A DNA stretch of 64,000 nucleotides, from contig NZ_JASISW010000015.1 of NCBI RefSeq assembly GCF_030063335.1, positions 1 to 64,000 on the forward strand, read 5' to 3'. Source of the DNA: Rhodococcus sp. G-MC3 (lineage in GTDB: Bacteria > Actinomycetota > Actinomycetes > Mycobacteriales > Mycobacteriaceae). Each line of letters starts with the position of its first letter. The first letter of the stretch is position 1. Positions 6,546 to 15,623 of the stretch are shown one piece after another. The notes under the pieces were generated by a model. The model worked only from the letters and a program-made list of their open reading frames with translations, did not search any database and was not told where the DNA came from. The position numbers and the translations under genes are program-made.

Positions 6546-8545
6546 GACTTGTCCGCCGCACGCTCGACAGTCAATTCAATCGACGTAACCGTATCAGGAG
6601 CTGGCTTCACAAAAACGGCCCAGACAGTCTTGCCACCACGCATCGAAAGTGAACGACCAAGAGTTAACACATCATCCTGCTGAATCTCAGAACGCCAACC
6701 AAGGACCACAGGCTGGGGTGCCCCTACGGGCGCACTCGTCTCCCGCCCCTTCGCTAGCGGAATTGAGACGCTCACGTCAGCTCTGACCAACGCGTCGACA
6801 TGCTGCGGCACGATGAACCGTTGCACAACGACCGCGTAGCCGTTGCGATCCTCTATACCTGGCTCTCCAACGTAGCGGACCTTAGGTATCGCCAAGCGTC
6901 GGTGTCGACCCGGGGTAGGTGCACCCGGATTAGACTGGTTGCTACCAAACCCCGCGTCACCGTCTCGGTCCATCTCCGCGCCATCAGACGAATCAATCCC
7001 GACACCCGCATCTTGCCGGCCGGCGCCGCTCGGGTCGCGTGGCTCTTGTCTCTCTTTGGACCCATCGTCCTCAGGTTCGTCGCCCGCTTCGGAAGTGCCC
7101 GTGTTCTTGGTCGTAATCGATGCAGTAAGCCCGCCGAACCCCAGCGCTGCGGAAACTAGTGGTGAGAACATACGGCTCGCTGCCCCGAGGGGCGTTAGCG
7201 TCGCCTCAGGAGTTGAGGTCTTTAGCTCGACGAACTTGCTCAGTGATTCACGAATTCGTCGATAAGTCGTTCTGACAATCGTCTTGTCCCGACCGTCGAG
7301 TGTCTCGGATCGCCAATCATCGTGAGTCGGCGGCTCTGACCGCGCGTAGGCTTGATCGACTTCAGCGTCAGAACGAAATACTCCTGCGTACGAGATCGAA
7401 TCACTGCCTGTGCCCGGCCCCTGAAAATACTTCACGACAAGTTCTGCCGTGCGCATAAGGCAAACGTGATGACTGGTCCGATCGAAGCCACACTCCTCAG
7501 ACACTCCCGACGGCTCGAACGGTGGCATCATCGTCTTATGCAGACCCAGCCTCCCTAGCTGGACCTTGGGCTTCAGCACCATAAGTAGTTGGCCTTCGCT
7601 TCCTTCCATATTGCGGTAGGCGTCCACGAATAATCGCAACGGCCGAATCGTCGCCGGGTCCGGCACTGTAATCTGCTCACCATCGCAAGAAACAGAGAAA
7701 CGGATGTCAGGGGCGCTGCCGTCTCTCTTCGTAATCATCTTCGGCCAAAGGTTCCACGCCATAGCATCCGCGATCCAGCCAGCTGCCTCTATCGATTCCC
7801 GGCCGTCTAGATCAGGGTCGATGACCACTATCGTCGTCCCGGTCTCCTCGGCGCGGAACGGTGTTAAACCAAGGTTCTTTGCGACTCCCTCGGCATCTTC
7901 GCCCTTGAGGGGCTCGAGGACGTCCCCCATGTCGTCACCCCACCAATGACGTCCAGTAAACCGGTTACCCTCCAGTCCCTTGCCAACGGAGTAGCTCTTC
8001 CACATGCTGCATCCAATGAGTCTTGTTTCAAAGCCGCCCTCGGTAGCACAGCGGGTATGGATGAGCACAGTAGCGGACTTGGATACTAGATAAAAGATGC
8101 TCTTTCCGAAACCATATGTGCCACCGCCATATTCAGTGCTACGGGGTTCCCCGATGTTTCGCACAAATGATACAAAGTCGGTATCACCGGTTACCGCATT
8201 GTCGGCGCGGGTAGGGCCGCCAAGTCCTTTGGTACCACGGTCAGACACGGAGAGCAGCCGTAGCGGTTTGCTTAGCGAGCCCCTGAGCGGCAATTGCGCC
8301 GTGGTCGGCGCACCCGCCTCAAGATAGCGGCGCCAAATCGGTGCCATGCTTGCTCGGAGTTCCTTGATCTCGATTTCAAACTCAACCTGCCGCCCTTCGA
8401 TCCGCGCATCCCAACTATTTTGCACCGCTTCACGGACAAGTACAGTCAGTAGGCTAAGAGCTGGCCTGCCAAGCTGATTCCTGATTCCATCTGCCGCCGT
8501 TGCGCCCGTCGGTGGATACTTTTGAGAGTGCCAGCCAACCTTCAT
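6542..8545 (-). CDS. MutL/MORC-type GHKL ATPase of the defence operon
   Basis: A 667-residue protein whose first ~180 residues hold the GHKL ATPase motifs: N-box VREAVQNSWDA (about 37-47), G1 SVSDRGTKGLGG and G2 GGGTYGFGKS. The middle resembles the second domain of MutL/Hsp90-type ATPases (FRAEETGTTIVVIDPDL). Residues ~480-560 form a low-complexity acidic/Gly/Asp/Ser linker before a C-terminal beta-rich domain ending in TSIELTVERAADKS. Such ATPases close like a clamp on ATP binding and are known partners of Z1 ATPases and nucleases in restriction-like systems (Iyer and Aravind's MutL/MORC systems, and mza). ATG 8545 overlaps the stop of the PD-(D/E)XK gene by ATGA. Confidence 0.88.
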   Translation of the reverse strand: MKVGWHSQKYPPTGATAADGIRNQLGRPALSLLTVLVREAVQNSWDARIEGRQVEFEIEIKELRASMAPIWRRYLEAGAPTTAQLPLRGSLSKPLRLLSVSDRGTKGLGGPTRADNAVTGDTDFVSFVRNIGEPRSTEYGGGTYGFGKSIFYLVSKSATVLIHTRCATEGGFETRLIGCSMWKSYSVGKGLEGNRFTGRHWWGDDMGDVLEPLKGEDAEGVAKNLGLTPFRAEETGTTIVVIDPDLDGRESIEAAGWIADAMAWNLWPKMITKRDGSAPDIRFSVSCDGEQITVPDPATIRPLRLFVDAYRNMEGSEGQLLMVLKPKVQLGRLGLHKTMMPPFEPSGVSEECGFDRTSHHVCLMRTAELVVKYFQGPGTGSDSISYAGVFRSDAEVDQAYARSEPPTHDDWRSETLDGRDKTIVRTTYRRIRESLSKFVELKTSTPEATLTPLGAASRMFSPLVSAALGFGGLTASITTKNTGTSEAGDEPEDDGSKERQEPRDPSGAGRQDAGVGIDSSDGAEMDRDGDAGFGSNQSNPGAPTPGRHRRLAIPKVRYVGEPGIEDRNGYAVVVQRFIVPQHVDALVRADVSVSIPLAKGRETSAPVGAPQPVVLGWRSEIQQDDVLTLGRSLSMRGGKTVWAVFVKPAPDTVTSIELTVERAADKS

Positions 8546-9561
8546 CGACTTCCACCCCCGGTTAATCGATAGAGCATCCTTCGCACAGCGCTGTCACTCA
8601 TCCCGGAAACTCCGGGATCCGGTAAGTCGAGCGAGTAGGAAACGTTGGACACGTTGATTGCGACACCTGCCGCTGCCAGCTGCAACCGCGTTAGCCGTGG
8701 AAAATCGTTTTCAACGCCATACCAACCACTCTCGACCACTTCGAATGATTCCTCGACATACCACTCCTGGTCGGCAAGCTGATATCCCACAGCCCGAAGT
8801 TTGGTCAGCAATCCGGTGTAGTCGTCGGTGAGAGCTAGAACATCAGAAACTAGTGTACTTAGGCACATTGCACCGGAACGGCGTTCCAGCCTCACCCAGT
8901 ACAGCCACAATTTGCCCGTACCAGGTGGGTCGAGTTGGTCCAACCCGTGTACACCAACTCGGCGATTGTCGGTCGCGGTCGTCGACTTCACCTCGATCGC
9001 GTCTCCGTCAAGAGAAAAATCGTGTCGATCCCCCGATGGTCCAGTCCAGAATTGAGAAGCTGAGGTATTTCGCGTTAACAGCTCTCGCAGAAGTAGCAGC
9101 TCCGAAAAAAGGCCGACTATCTGATAGTCCGCCAAGACCGAGCTTGAGGATAAAAATAGCGACCTCCAACGGTTAAGGACAGTTGTGGTCGCCCTCAGGG
9201 CAGAAGATGGACTGGCCGCGACAGCCAAAATAATATCTGAACAGACCTGAGTGAAGAGATCGCCGAGCTCGGGATTCAGGCAAGCTATGTCCGCAAATCT
9301 CTTAACTGCAGTTCCGGTTGTAATAATGCGCTCACTGAACCGCAGATTTGTGCCAAATGAGTTCACGCTCACATGTTGTGCCGCCACAAGGGGAATAAGC
9401 AGATGGCGCCGCTTTGCCGGGTCCAAACCAGCTAGCAGCCGCCCTCCCTCGCAATCGACTGGGAGCCCTGTGGTCCGCAGCCTACCTGAACCGGGCGGGT
9501 CACCCTTCTCAAGCTGGCCCCAGTGGTCAAACAGGATGCTTTCTACACCCTCCGAGGTCAT
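8542..9561 (-). CDS. PD-(D/E)XK motif protein (putative restriction nuclease)
   Basis: A 339-residue protein of the 'PD-(D/E)XK motif' type (DUF4420-like). The nuclease core is visible in the middle: GLFSELLLLRELL supplies the helix with the first Glu, then RHDFSLDGDAIEVKST gives the D...ExK catalytic residues, followed by HGLDQLDPP. This pattern is typical of type II-like restriction endonucleases, so it is the probable DNA-cutting component. The ATG at 9561 overlaps the stop of the Z1 gene (ATGA) and its own stop overlaps the start of the GHKL ATPase gene, implying translational coupling and near-equal production of the three proteins. Confidence 0.85.
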   Translation of the reverse strand: MTSEGVESILFDHWGQLEKGDPPGSGRLRTTGLPVDCEGGRLLAGLDPAKRRHLLIPLVAAQHVSVNSFGTNLRFSERIITTGTAVKRFADIACLNPELGDLFTQVCSDIILAVAASPSSALRATTTVLNRWRSLFLSSSSVLADYQIVGLFSELLLLRELLTRNTSASQFWTGPSGDRHDFSLDGDAIEVKSTTATDNRRVGVHGLDQLDPPGTGKLWLYWVRLERRSGAMCLSTLVSDVLALTDDYTGLLTKLRAVGYQLADQEWYVEESFEVVESGWYGVENDFPRLTRLQLAAAGVAINVSNVSYSLDLPDPGVSGMSDSAVRRMLYRLTGGGSR

Positions 9562-12116
9562 ATCTCCTCAAACTCCAATGCCGACAGGTCGCTTTCTTCG
9601 ATATCGATCCCGGACAAGTCAGCACTTACGTAGTCCCACTCGACCTCGCTGTCTCGATCGAGTGGCGCGGGAAACACTACGCCGACGCCGACCACGTCCT
9701 CCGGCGCGTTGAGCGCAACGCGGGACTTAAGCTGTCGCCCCGTAGGGGTCGAGTTCCTATCAATAATATAGAGCACAATTAATCCGACGTCGGGTGCCGT
9801 CTTCTGCCGCAACTTGAAGATTTTCTCCTCGGTCAACTCCCCTTCTACGTTACTAGTATCCAGGTCTACTGCGGCGTCGCGGCGGCTCATAAGGGTTTTA
9901 ATATCGGTGATCGCACTTTTTTCGACAGCCGATCGAGTAACTTTGCCGACCTTGATGCCGTTACCGAAATCGAAAGGCTCATCAGCGGGATTCGGTTTGC
10001 CCACTACAGCAACCGTCCAGTGGCTTAGTGCAGATTTTCCGTTACGCTTACGAATATACTTTCCCAGTAATAGCGCGTTGCAGTCCTGTGACTTTTGATG
10101 AAAAGAGTATTCCGAAAGAAAGCGAAGTATGTGTTTGACTGGTACCTGACGGCAAATCACGACCTGACGGGCAGACTCGACCGATTCTAAATTTCCATTT
10201 TCTGCAGATGATTCGATCAGCAAGCGAGCGGCGTTCTGATTGTCAAGAAGCACTTGTCGATCGAGATCGAAGTACCTCGTTTGAATCCTCCGGCCGCCGT
10301 AGGCCGCGAACGCACGTACGGCCGAATCCATCTTCGCCGCTGCCGTAACCCGCAGTGATGGATGGGTACGAATTCGCACCGCGAAGGACCGTGGTGTCTC
10401 GTCCTCGACCATGTAGATTCCTATGTCACGGCGGATCTCGGACTCTACTGTCGCTAGGTGTCGGAACCAGTCTCTGAGCTCAGAAGTCATCCAAACACGA
10501 GGCAAATCTTCATATCCGGTTCGGTATCCAAACCAGCGACCCATCTGGAGGAGCGTGTCATATGCTGACACGGACCGTACGAAATAGCTAACCGACAGTC
10601 CCTCGAGAGTGAGCCCGCGTGAAAGTGTATTGCCGCCCACGGCGACTGCGGTAACGGGGTCACCTTCGTAGTTGAGCCGAACTTTGCTACTTGCATTGTC
10701 CAGTATCACGGTGCAATCGCGGAGCACCTTGCTCAAAGTCTCGCGCAGATCATCGAACTCCACGGGCGTGTGGCCGAAATCGGAAGCCGGAACCCGCTGC
10801 ATCTCACTATTCCACAAGCGTTTTAGGCGCTCGACAGCGTCAGTATCGTTAGCGTCGAGACTATACAGCGTTCGCGTCTGCAGGGCTTCAATCGGTGCTT
10901 TAAAGCTGTCGTGAATAACAGTATTCACGCTCGTATGAATTAGCATAGTCGCGTGCTGCTGCGCGGCGTGCCGCAGACGTCTTGCAGCAGTCGACATCCA
11001 GAAGTAGTAGAGCGCGTCCTGGAGCTGCCCAGTTATCGCGGGCTCGAACTGGTCACGATCCGCGGCAGTTGCTGGTCGAACCAAACTAATTTCGCCGTCA
11101 GGGATAGTGCGAATCATGTCGAAACCATCGTCCGCTGCGTCGGGATCTTCGCCATCTAGCAAATCTCGACCGAAAAGAACCTCGGTACCAAAATGACCTT
11201 CCGGCTTGGGCAGGCTGACTATGAAATCCTCTGGATACAGATCCTCGGCCGCTGGGTCTATTAGAAGGTTGGCGAACGGAGTGGCCGTGTAGCCTATATA
11301 GGCCGAGCGTGGAAGCCGGTCGATAATGTCTCTCACGAGCGGGTTTATGGTTTTGGTTGCAACCGTTGCCTGATCGGCCTCATCGTCGATGATGATTGCC
11401 GGGCAGTCTTGCAAGTACCCAGCCGCCGAGTCGAGCCACTTTCTAAATCGCCTAAGCACCGCAGCATTCTTTTTGACCACACACAGGACATGTTGCTGAT
11501 TACTCTTAGCAAAGTACGCGGCTGCGTTCGCCGGTGCTACGAAGTCTTTCTCGGGCACGGTGAGCTGCATCCACTTAGTGGCGTTAGGAGCAATGAGGTC
11601 CTGGACAAGCCGAAGTTGAGTTTGCCTCCGAAGACTGTTGTGGACTCCTGCAAAAACAATGAATAGTTTGTAATTTCGATCTGCAGCCTTGGCCATCACC
11701 GCGGTGAAGTTTGTGGTTTTTCCTGACTGTACGTGACCAACAACCAGACCTCTTGTGGAAAATTGTTTTTCTTTAGGATGGTTGAGCAAGGACACGACTT
11801 GCGTGGAGGATCGATCCAACGCATCAATGGAAGTGTCGGGCCAGTTCTTAGCTTCCAGTTGCCTCCGCAGGCTGGGCCAGCACGCGTCCGTCGGCTGAGG
11901 TCCCGTATACCAAGTCCACCTGTTGTTGGAAATGACCGAATCGGCGTTTCCGCTTTCCCGTATTTCGATTGCTTCGGTCTCATGGCGGTCGCGGATCTGC
12001 TGAATGAGCGCATCGTCGACGTTGAACAACTCGAGCATCTTGACAGCCTCCTCAGGAGTCTTGCTGTCAATCAGTCCGCGGAACTGCTCGTACTGTTCAT
12101 CAATCTCGACGCTCAC
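9558..12116 (-). CDS. Z1-domain ATPase (endonuclease-associated)
   Basis: An 852-residue SF2-like ATPase of the Z1 family. Walker A is VVGHVQSGKTTNF (about 128-140), Walker B AIIIDDEADQA, then IGYTATPFANLL, a helicase-type motif III. The second ATPase lobe shows AVGGNTLSRGLTLEGL and LLQMGRWFGYR, matching Z1 motifs with arginine finger. Z1 proteins are the translocating or remodelling motor of MutL/Z1 restriction-like systems. Translation probably starts at GTG 12116, giving MSVEIDEQYEQF. A 233-bp gap separates it from the upstream methyltransferase, long enough for a separate promoter, while the downstream nuclease gene overlaps by 4 bp. Confidence 0.9.
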   Translation of the reverse strand: MSVEIDEQYEQFRGLIDSKTPEEAVKMLELFNVDDALIQQIRDRHETEAIEIRESGNADSVISNNRWTWYTGPQPTDACWPSLRRQLEAKNWPDTSIDALDRSSTQVVSLLNHPKEKQFSTRGLVVGHVQSGKTTNFTAVMAKAADRNYKLFIVFAGVHNSLRRQTQLRLVQDLIAPNATKWMQLTVPEKDFVAPANAAAYFAKSNQQHVLCVVKKNAAVLRRFRKWLDSAAGYLQDCPAIIIDDEADQATVATKTINPLVRDIIDRLPRSAYIGYTATPFANLLIDPAAEDLYPEDFIVSLPKPEGHFGTEVLFGRDLLDGEDPDAADDGFDMIRTIPDGEISLVRPATAADRDQFEPAITGQLQDALYYFWMSTAARRLRHAAQQHATMLIHTSVNTVIHDSFKAPIEALQTRTLYSLDANDTDAVERLKRLWNSEMQRVPASDFGHTPVEFDDLRETLSKVLRDCTVILDNASSKVRLNYEGDPVTAVAVGGNTLSRGLTLEGLSVSYFVRSVSAYDTLLQMGRWFGYRTGYEDLPRVWMTSELRDWFRHLATVESEIRRDIGIYMVEDETPRSFAVRIRTHPSLRVTAAAKMDSAVRAFAAYGGRRIQTRYFDLDRQVLLDNQNAARLLIESSAENGNLESVESARQVVICRQVPVKHILRFLSEYSFHQKSQDCNALLLGKYIRKRNGKSALSHWTVAVVGKPNPADEPFDFGNGIKVGKVTRSAVEKSAITDIKTLMSRRDAAVDLDTSNVEGELTEEKIFKLRQKTAPDVGLIVLYIIDRNSTPTGRQLKSRVALNAPEDVVGVGVVFPAPLDRDSEVEWDYVSADLSGIDIEESDLSALEFEEI

Positions 12117-12349
12117 AGTTTGCGCTACCTCTCCCAGTTGCTATCCGTTAAGCCTTTATCCGGCGGAACGAACTACACGTTACATTTTGCCAGGCAAACG
12201 AAACATTCGCAGTCAAGTTGGTTGTTCGCTGGTCAACGGCGAACGACCTGGCCCCGTGCGATGTCTCAGGAAGGAGTCCCTGCGCAGCCTCTGTCTTGGT
12301 TGCCGACTGAACGGCCTCCCTGCAGACGGCGCCTGGCTAAGTAGTTCAC

Positions 12350-13495
12350 CTACACGCGATACAACGATTGCTGCAGGCCGATGTCGGCCCCGGCTGCCCT
12401 TGCCGTCGGGCGGCCTCCGCCGGTCATCTCGACAATGCCGTCAGAAGCGGTCAACCAGCTTGTCTGTGCCGCGGAGTCGAGTGACCACACGGCTGGGACG
12501 AGATCTAACGCACTCGCTATTACATAAACAGCCAATCTCGGCGGTATGGCATTACCAATCTGCTGGGCAATGTCTTTGCCGCGCCAAGGGAAATCTGGCG
12601 GGAAGGTCTGCAGTTGGCCTGCCTCGTCCTGCGAAAAGCGGGCAAGCTCCCTTCCCGCTGCAGACAACAGGCGGTTGCGAAACACTTTGCCCGTTACGGT
12701 CGCCGAAGGGAGGTCGGAAGTCCTTCGACCACGGGCCTTCGGGTCACCACCGGACCCGTAATTCGACACGACTATGAACGCTGACTGCCTAGCCAACGTC
12801 TCTCCCATCGTGCGCCAAGGGTGTAGGTTGCTGTCGCCCTCAAACCTAGCCCGACCTTTGAAGTAACGACGATGCGTGGCTGTGGGGATCACTACTGCCG
12901 CCCTTGTACTTGCGATCATGACCGCGCGGCGCCGAGTTTGCGGGACGCCGAACTCCTCGCTCCGAAGAATCCCGGTTTGAACGTCGTACCCCTTGTCGGC
13001 GAGCACACCGGCTACAGCATTCCAGATGGGTAAGACCGCCGGAACCTGCTCTAGCACAATTGCTTCGTAGGGACGCCCGAGTTGTTCGGCCTCCAGGATC
13101 CAGCGCAGAGGCTCTAACACGAGACCGGTTCGTTCATCGTCGAGTTCTGAGATGGACCGTGTGATGTCGTCCCCGCGGCTCAACCTCTCAATCCAAGCCA
13201 GGATTTTTTCCAAGGATCGACGGCCAGCGCCTTTTCCGGCGACGGTGTACGTCTGACATGGCGGTCCCGCAGCCAACATCGTCGCGTTGCTGAAGTCGCT
13301 AGGCCCAAATGCCCTGACATCACCTTGGATCGTCGAAAGTCCCGCGGCCCGCCTCGTTGCACACGCGTTTTCATCCCACTCGATGCCGACAGTGGGCACT
13401 CCCATCCAACGTGCTGCCACATCTAGGCCGCCGGGACCTGCGAACAAATCGACAATACTCGCTTCTCCAAGTCGAGGATCTCGAAGGTGGGTCAC
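12350..13495 (-). CDS. DNA (cytosine-5-)-methyltransferase
   Basis: A 381-residue C5-cytosine methyltransferase. Motif I DLFAGPGGLDVAA, motif IV GPPCQTYTVAG with the catalytic Cys, motif VI as LEQVP (usual form ENV), motif VIII QTRRRAVMIA, a recognition region, then motif X QQIGNAIPP are all present in order, so it should be active. It transfers methyl groups from S-adenosylmethionine to cytosine at an unknown site. GTG 13495 is preferred because the family sequence begins at VTHLRDPR; the upstream ATG at 13543 adds an Arg/Cys-rich tail. It is the first gene of the minus-strand defence block and presumably marks self DNA against the PD-(D/E)XK/Z1/GHKL machinery. Confidence 0.88.
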   Translation of the reverse strand: MTHLRDPRLGEASIVDLFAGPGGLDVAARWMGVPTVGIEWDENACATRRAAGLSTIQGDVRAFGPSDFSNATMLAAGPPCQTYTVAGKGAGRRSLEKILAWIERLSRGDDITRSISELDDERTGLVLEPLRWILEAEQLGRPYEAIVLEQVPAVLPIWNAVAGVLADKGYDVQTGILRSEEFGVPQTRRRAVMIASTRAAVVIPTATHRRYFKGRARFEGDSNLHPWRTMGETLARQSAFIVVSNYGSGGDPKARGRRTSDLPSATVTGKVFRNRLLSAAGRELARFSQDEAGQLQTFPPDFPWRGKDIAQQIGNAIPPRLAVYVIASALDLVPAVWSLDSAAQTSWLTASDGIVEMTGGGRPTARAAGADIGLQQSLYRV

Positions 13496-13969
13496 GCACC
13501 GAATCCTAGTCCCGCACCCTTGTACACGGGCCGCCCGCCACATCTAACATCTCAGCGCGCCGCGAACGCAGACGGCTTCAGCCCGGTCAGCTGTTGTACC
13601 ACCCGCGCCGTGCCCGGATCTTCGATACGTCACGTGGGTCCCGCGCGCAGCAAGGGGGATGGTGGGACGACGACTGTCGGCCGCAGTAATGACTGCAGGC
13701 GGGCCGATTGGCAACAGCGAAGAGGAGTTCTGACTCGGCAAACTAGAAAAGCTCGACCCCCGCAAGGGGCCGTCCATAAGTCACCTGCAGGAACATTTCG
13801 ACGACCGCATCGTCAGCTACATGTTCACCAGGGACCGCAGGCTGCCCGCTGAAACCTGCGTCACCTGGTTCCGGGACAAGCAGGACCCGGAAGCCGGGCG
13901 ACCTCGGCTGCAACTACCGAATGGCCGACGAACCTGTTTCCCGAGGACCCGGCGCTGTTCTGATTCTGG
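13496..13969. other. Decayed intergenic region with gene fragments
   Basis: About 470 bp between the methyltransferase start and the nitroreductase pseudogene. No intact gene is seen. A plus-strand piece from ~13730 to 13964 looks like broken coding sequence, with the end related to the gene at 60928-61224 (separate entry). The methyltransferase promoter must lie in the first part; no clear -10/-35 pair was found. Confidence 0.45.
13849..13964 (+). pseudogene. Broken copy of the C-terminus of the 61-kb protein family
   Basis: The translated segment contains ETCVTWFRDK, matching DACVTWFRDN of the intact protein at 60928-61224. After a frameshift a second frame continues LGCNYRMADE against LGCDYGFPDV, and a third ends LFPEDPALF against RAPEGPILF, stopping at 13962-13964. 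Three pieces of one C-terminus in order but in different frames indicate a decayed paralogue. The sequence just upstream (13733-13848) is open but not similar to the N-terminus of the intact protein. Confidence 0.5.
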
Positions 13970-14626
13970 CTACCAACTGTCGACGTGCAAAATAGTCTCG
14001 GTGGGATCGCGCGGGGCGACCTTGAACGTCTCACCCGTGTAATAGGCCGTCGGAACCAGCGCGCCCAAATAAATTTCCGCCGGTATGCCGAGAATCTTGG
14101 CCACCTCGGCTTCGCGTTGCAGATGTATTGTGGTCCACGCGGTTCCAAGGCGACGCGCCCGTGCAGCCAGAGCCTAGTTCCACACGGCGGGCAGCAACTA
14201 ACCCTACAGTCCGGCTTGGTTGCCCTTCGGCAGTTCCTTGCCTGCCTTGATGCAGGGAAACAGCAGCACCGGTACCTCCCCCATATGCTCACCGAGCCAC
14301 CCGGCACTGTCTCCGACGCGCTTCTGGATCGTCGCTCGTTCGGGATCGTCGGCGAAAAGGCTGGCCGCCGAGCTCTTGGATTCCTGATACTTTGCGAACA
14401 ACTCTCCGTAGATCGCATCGATCTGCGCACGCCGCGCTGGATCGGTGACCACCACCCACTGCCAACCCTGCTGGTTGGATCCAGAAGGAGCTTGCAGCGC
14501 GACCTCAAGACACTCCTTCAGTATGTCCAGCGGCAATGGCCTCGTCAGATCGAGGCGCTTACGGACTGTAAGCGTCGTGGTCAGCAGTTGATCAGGCGTC
14601 AGTTCGATGATCGGGTACGAAGTCAC
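13970..14626 (-). pseudogene. Nitroreductase-family gene with three in-frame amber codons
   Basis: From GTG 14626 the frame encodes a nitroreductase-like flavoprotein (VRKRLDLTRPLP for the usual RRSVR-type start, then APSGSNQQGWQWVVV, an FMN-binding signature). It is interrupted by TAG at 14204-14206, 14198-14200 and 14174-14176. Beyond these the same frame continues without any indel through LAARARRLGTAWTTIHL, AKILGIPAEIYLGALVP and a normal TILHVDSW end (stop 13970-13972). Total length would be ~218 residues, the family's normal size. Intact relatives would carry Trp, Ser and Tyr at the three amber sites, each one base away from TAG. Either the gene is freshly inactivated or the codons are read through. 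Confidence 0.8.
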
Positions 14627-14806
14627 TCGCCGATCATGCCCCACGGCCCCGGTTCCAGGCACTGAGTAGTCGGTGAGCCGGATTATCGCAGCGACATGTG
14701 CTGCACCCACCGGACGGTTGTACTTTTCTTACTTTGGCGAGCAACCCCCTGCAGTTATAAATCCCTCGGGATCATTCGTGTCGGTGCCCGATGCCAGGGT
14801 GAGGGC

Positions 14807-15560
14807 ATGTCACAACTCGACGAGGGATTCGCGCCACCTTCGGGCTGTGTGCAGTGGTGCCAACTTCGCGCCCACGAGCTCCACCTGCTCGATGACGGCG
14901 TCGTGGTGGACCTGGACTGGTGGAACGAACACCTCAAGCGGGCAGGCCACAATCTACGTCTGCGCGGCCGCAATCTCGACGGGAAGATCGTCACCGATGG
15001 CATGGCGACCGTCCAGCGCAACGACCTTCGGATCGGCACCGAACTGGCTGACGTCGAACATGATTCGCTCTGTCTATTCTTCTCTCCGCTGCCTGGCAGG
15101 GCGGCCACAGACACCGCAAGTCGGTACGACGATTTCCGGATATCCACAACCCGCACGTCTCCCCCGGCGAGGACCCGCTGGCCAAGACGCTAACGTGCTC
15201 GAGAGCTGCGTACGAGACCGCAGAGTGCCCCACCTCCAGAGCGGATCGTGGTCCGGCTGGCCGGACACTCCGGGCGTCGGGGTATCCCTGATGGCGACGT
15301 TCCTGTGGGCGTCGAAAGGATCCGTGGCAGGCGGCACAGTTGATCGACCAGTTCGGTGTCTCCACCCTGATCCACGAGGGGTGGCTCGAAGGTCCCGCCG
15401 TCACCGGATTCACGAGACGCCGCTACGACCGATACGCCGAACTGCTCGAGATGGTCGACCGACATTGGCACCAGCCCCTAGCTCGTCGAAATGTGGCTCG
15501 TCAGCGTTGGAGCGCAGAGCGCGTACCGGTAGCGCGGCCCAGCACACCGTCGTGGTCTAT
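14807..15560 (+). pseudogene. Frameshifted copy of the 26.6-kb gene (OGG-fold-like family)
   Basis: Starts at ATG 14807 with MSQLDEGFAPPS, closely matching MSRLDEGFAPPS of the intact gene at 26615-27388. The match stays in frame to about 15075, then breaks through several frameshifts, while DNA-level similarity continues to about 15560 (SWSGWPDTPGVG is readable in another frame near 15245). About 30 bp upstream of the start, including the shared gtcggtgcc and gatgcca strings, are also similar between the copies, so the promoter region was probably duplicated too. The copies look like diverged paralogues rather than a recent duplicate. The gene is not functional. Confidence 0.85.
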
Positions 15561-15623
15561 ACGCTGATTCGCCCACCCCGGTCGCTACCTGAATTGTCCA
15601 CCTGGGCGCCTACCTCGCACCGA

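Noticed and set aside
6542-8545. True mismatch-repair MutL
   Set aside because: GHKL motifs are present, but the C-terminus lacks MutL dimerisation features and the neighbours are Z1 and restriction-like genes; it belongs to the MORC/defence group.
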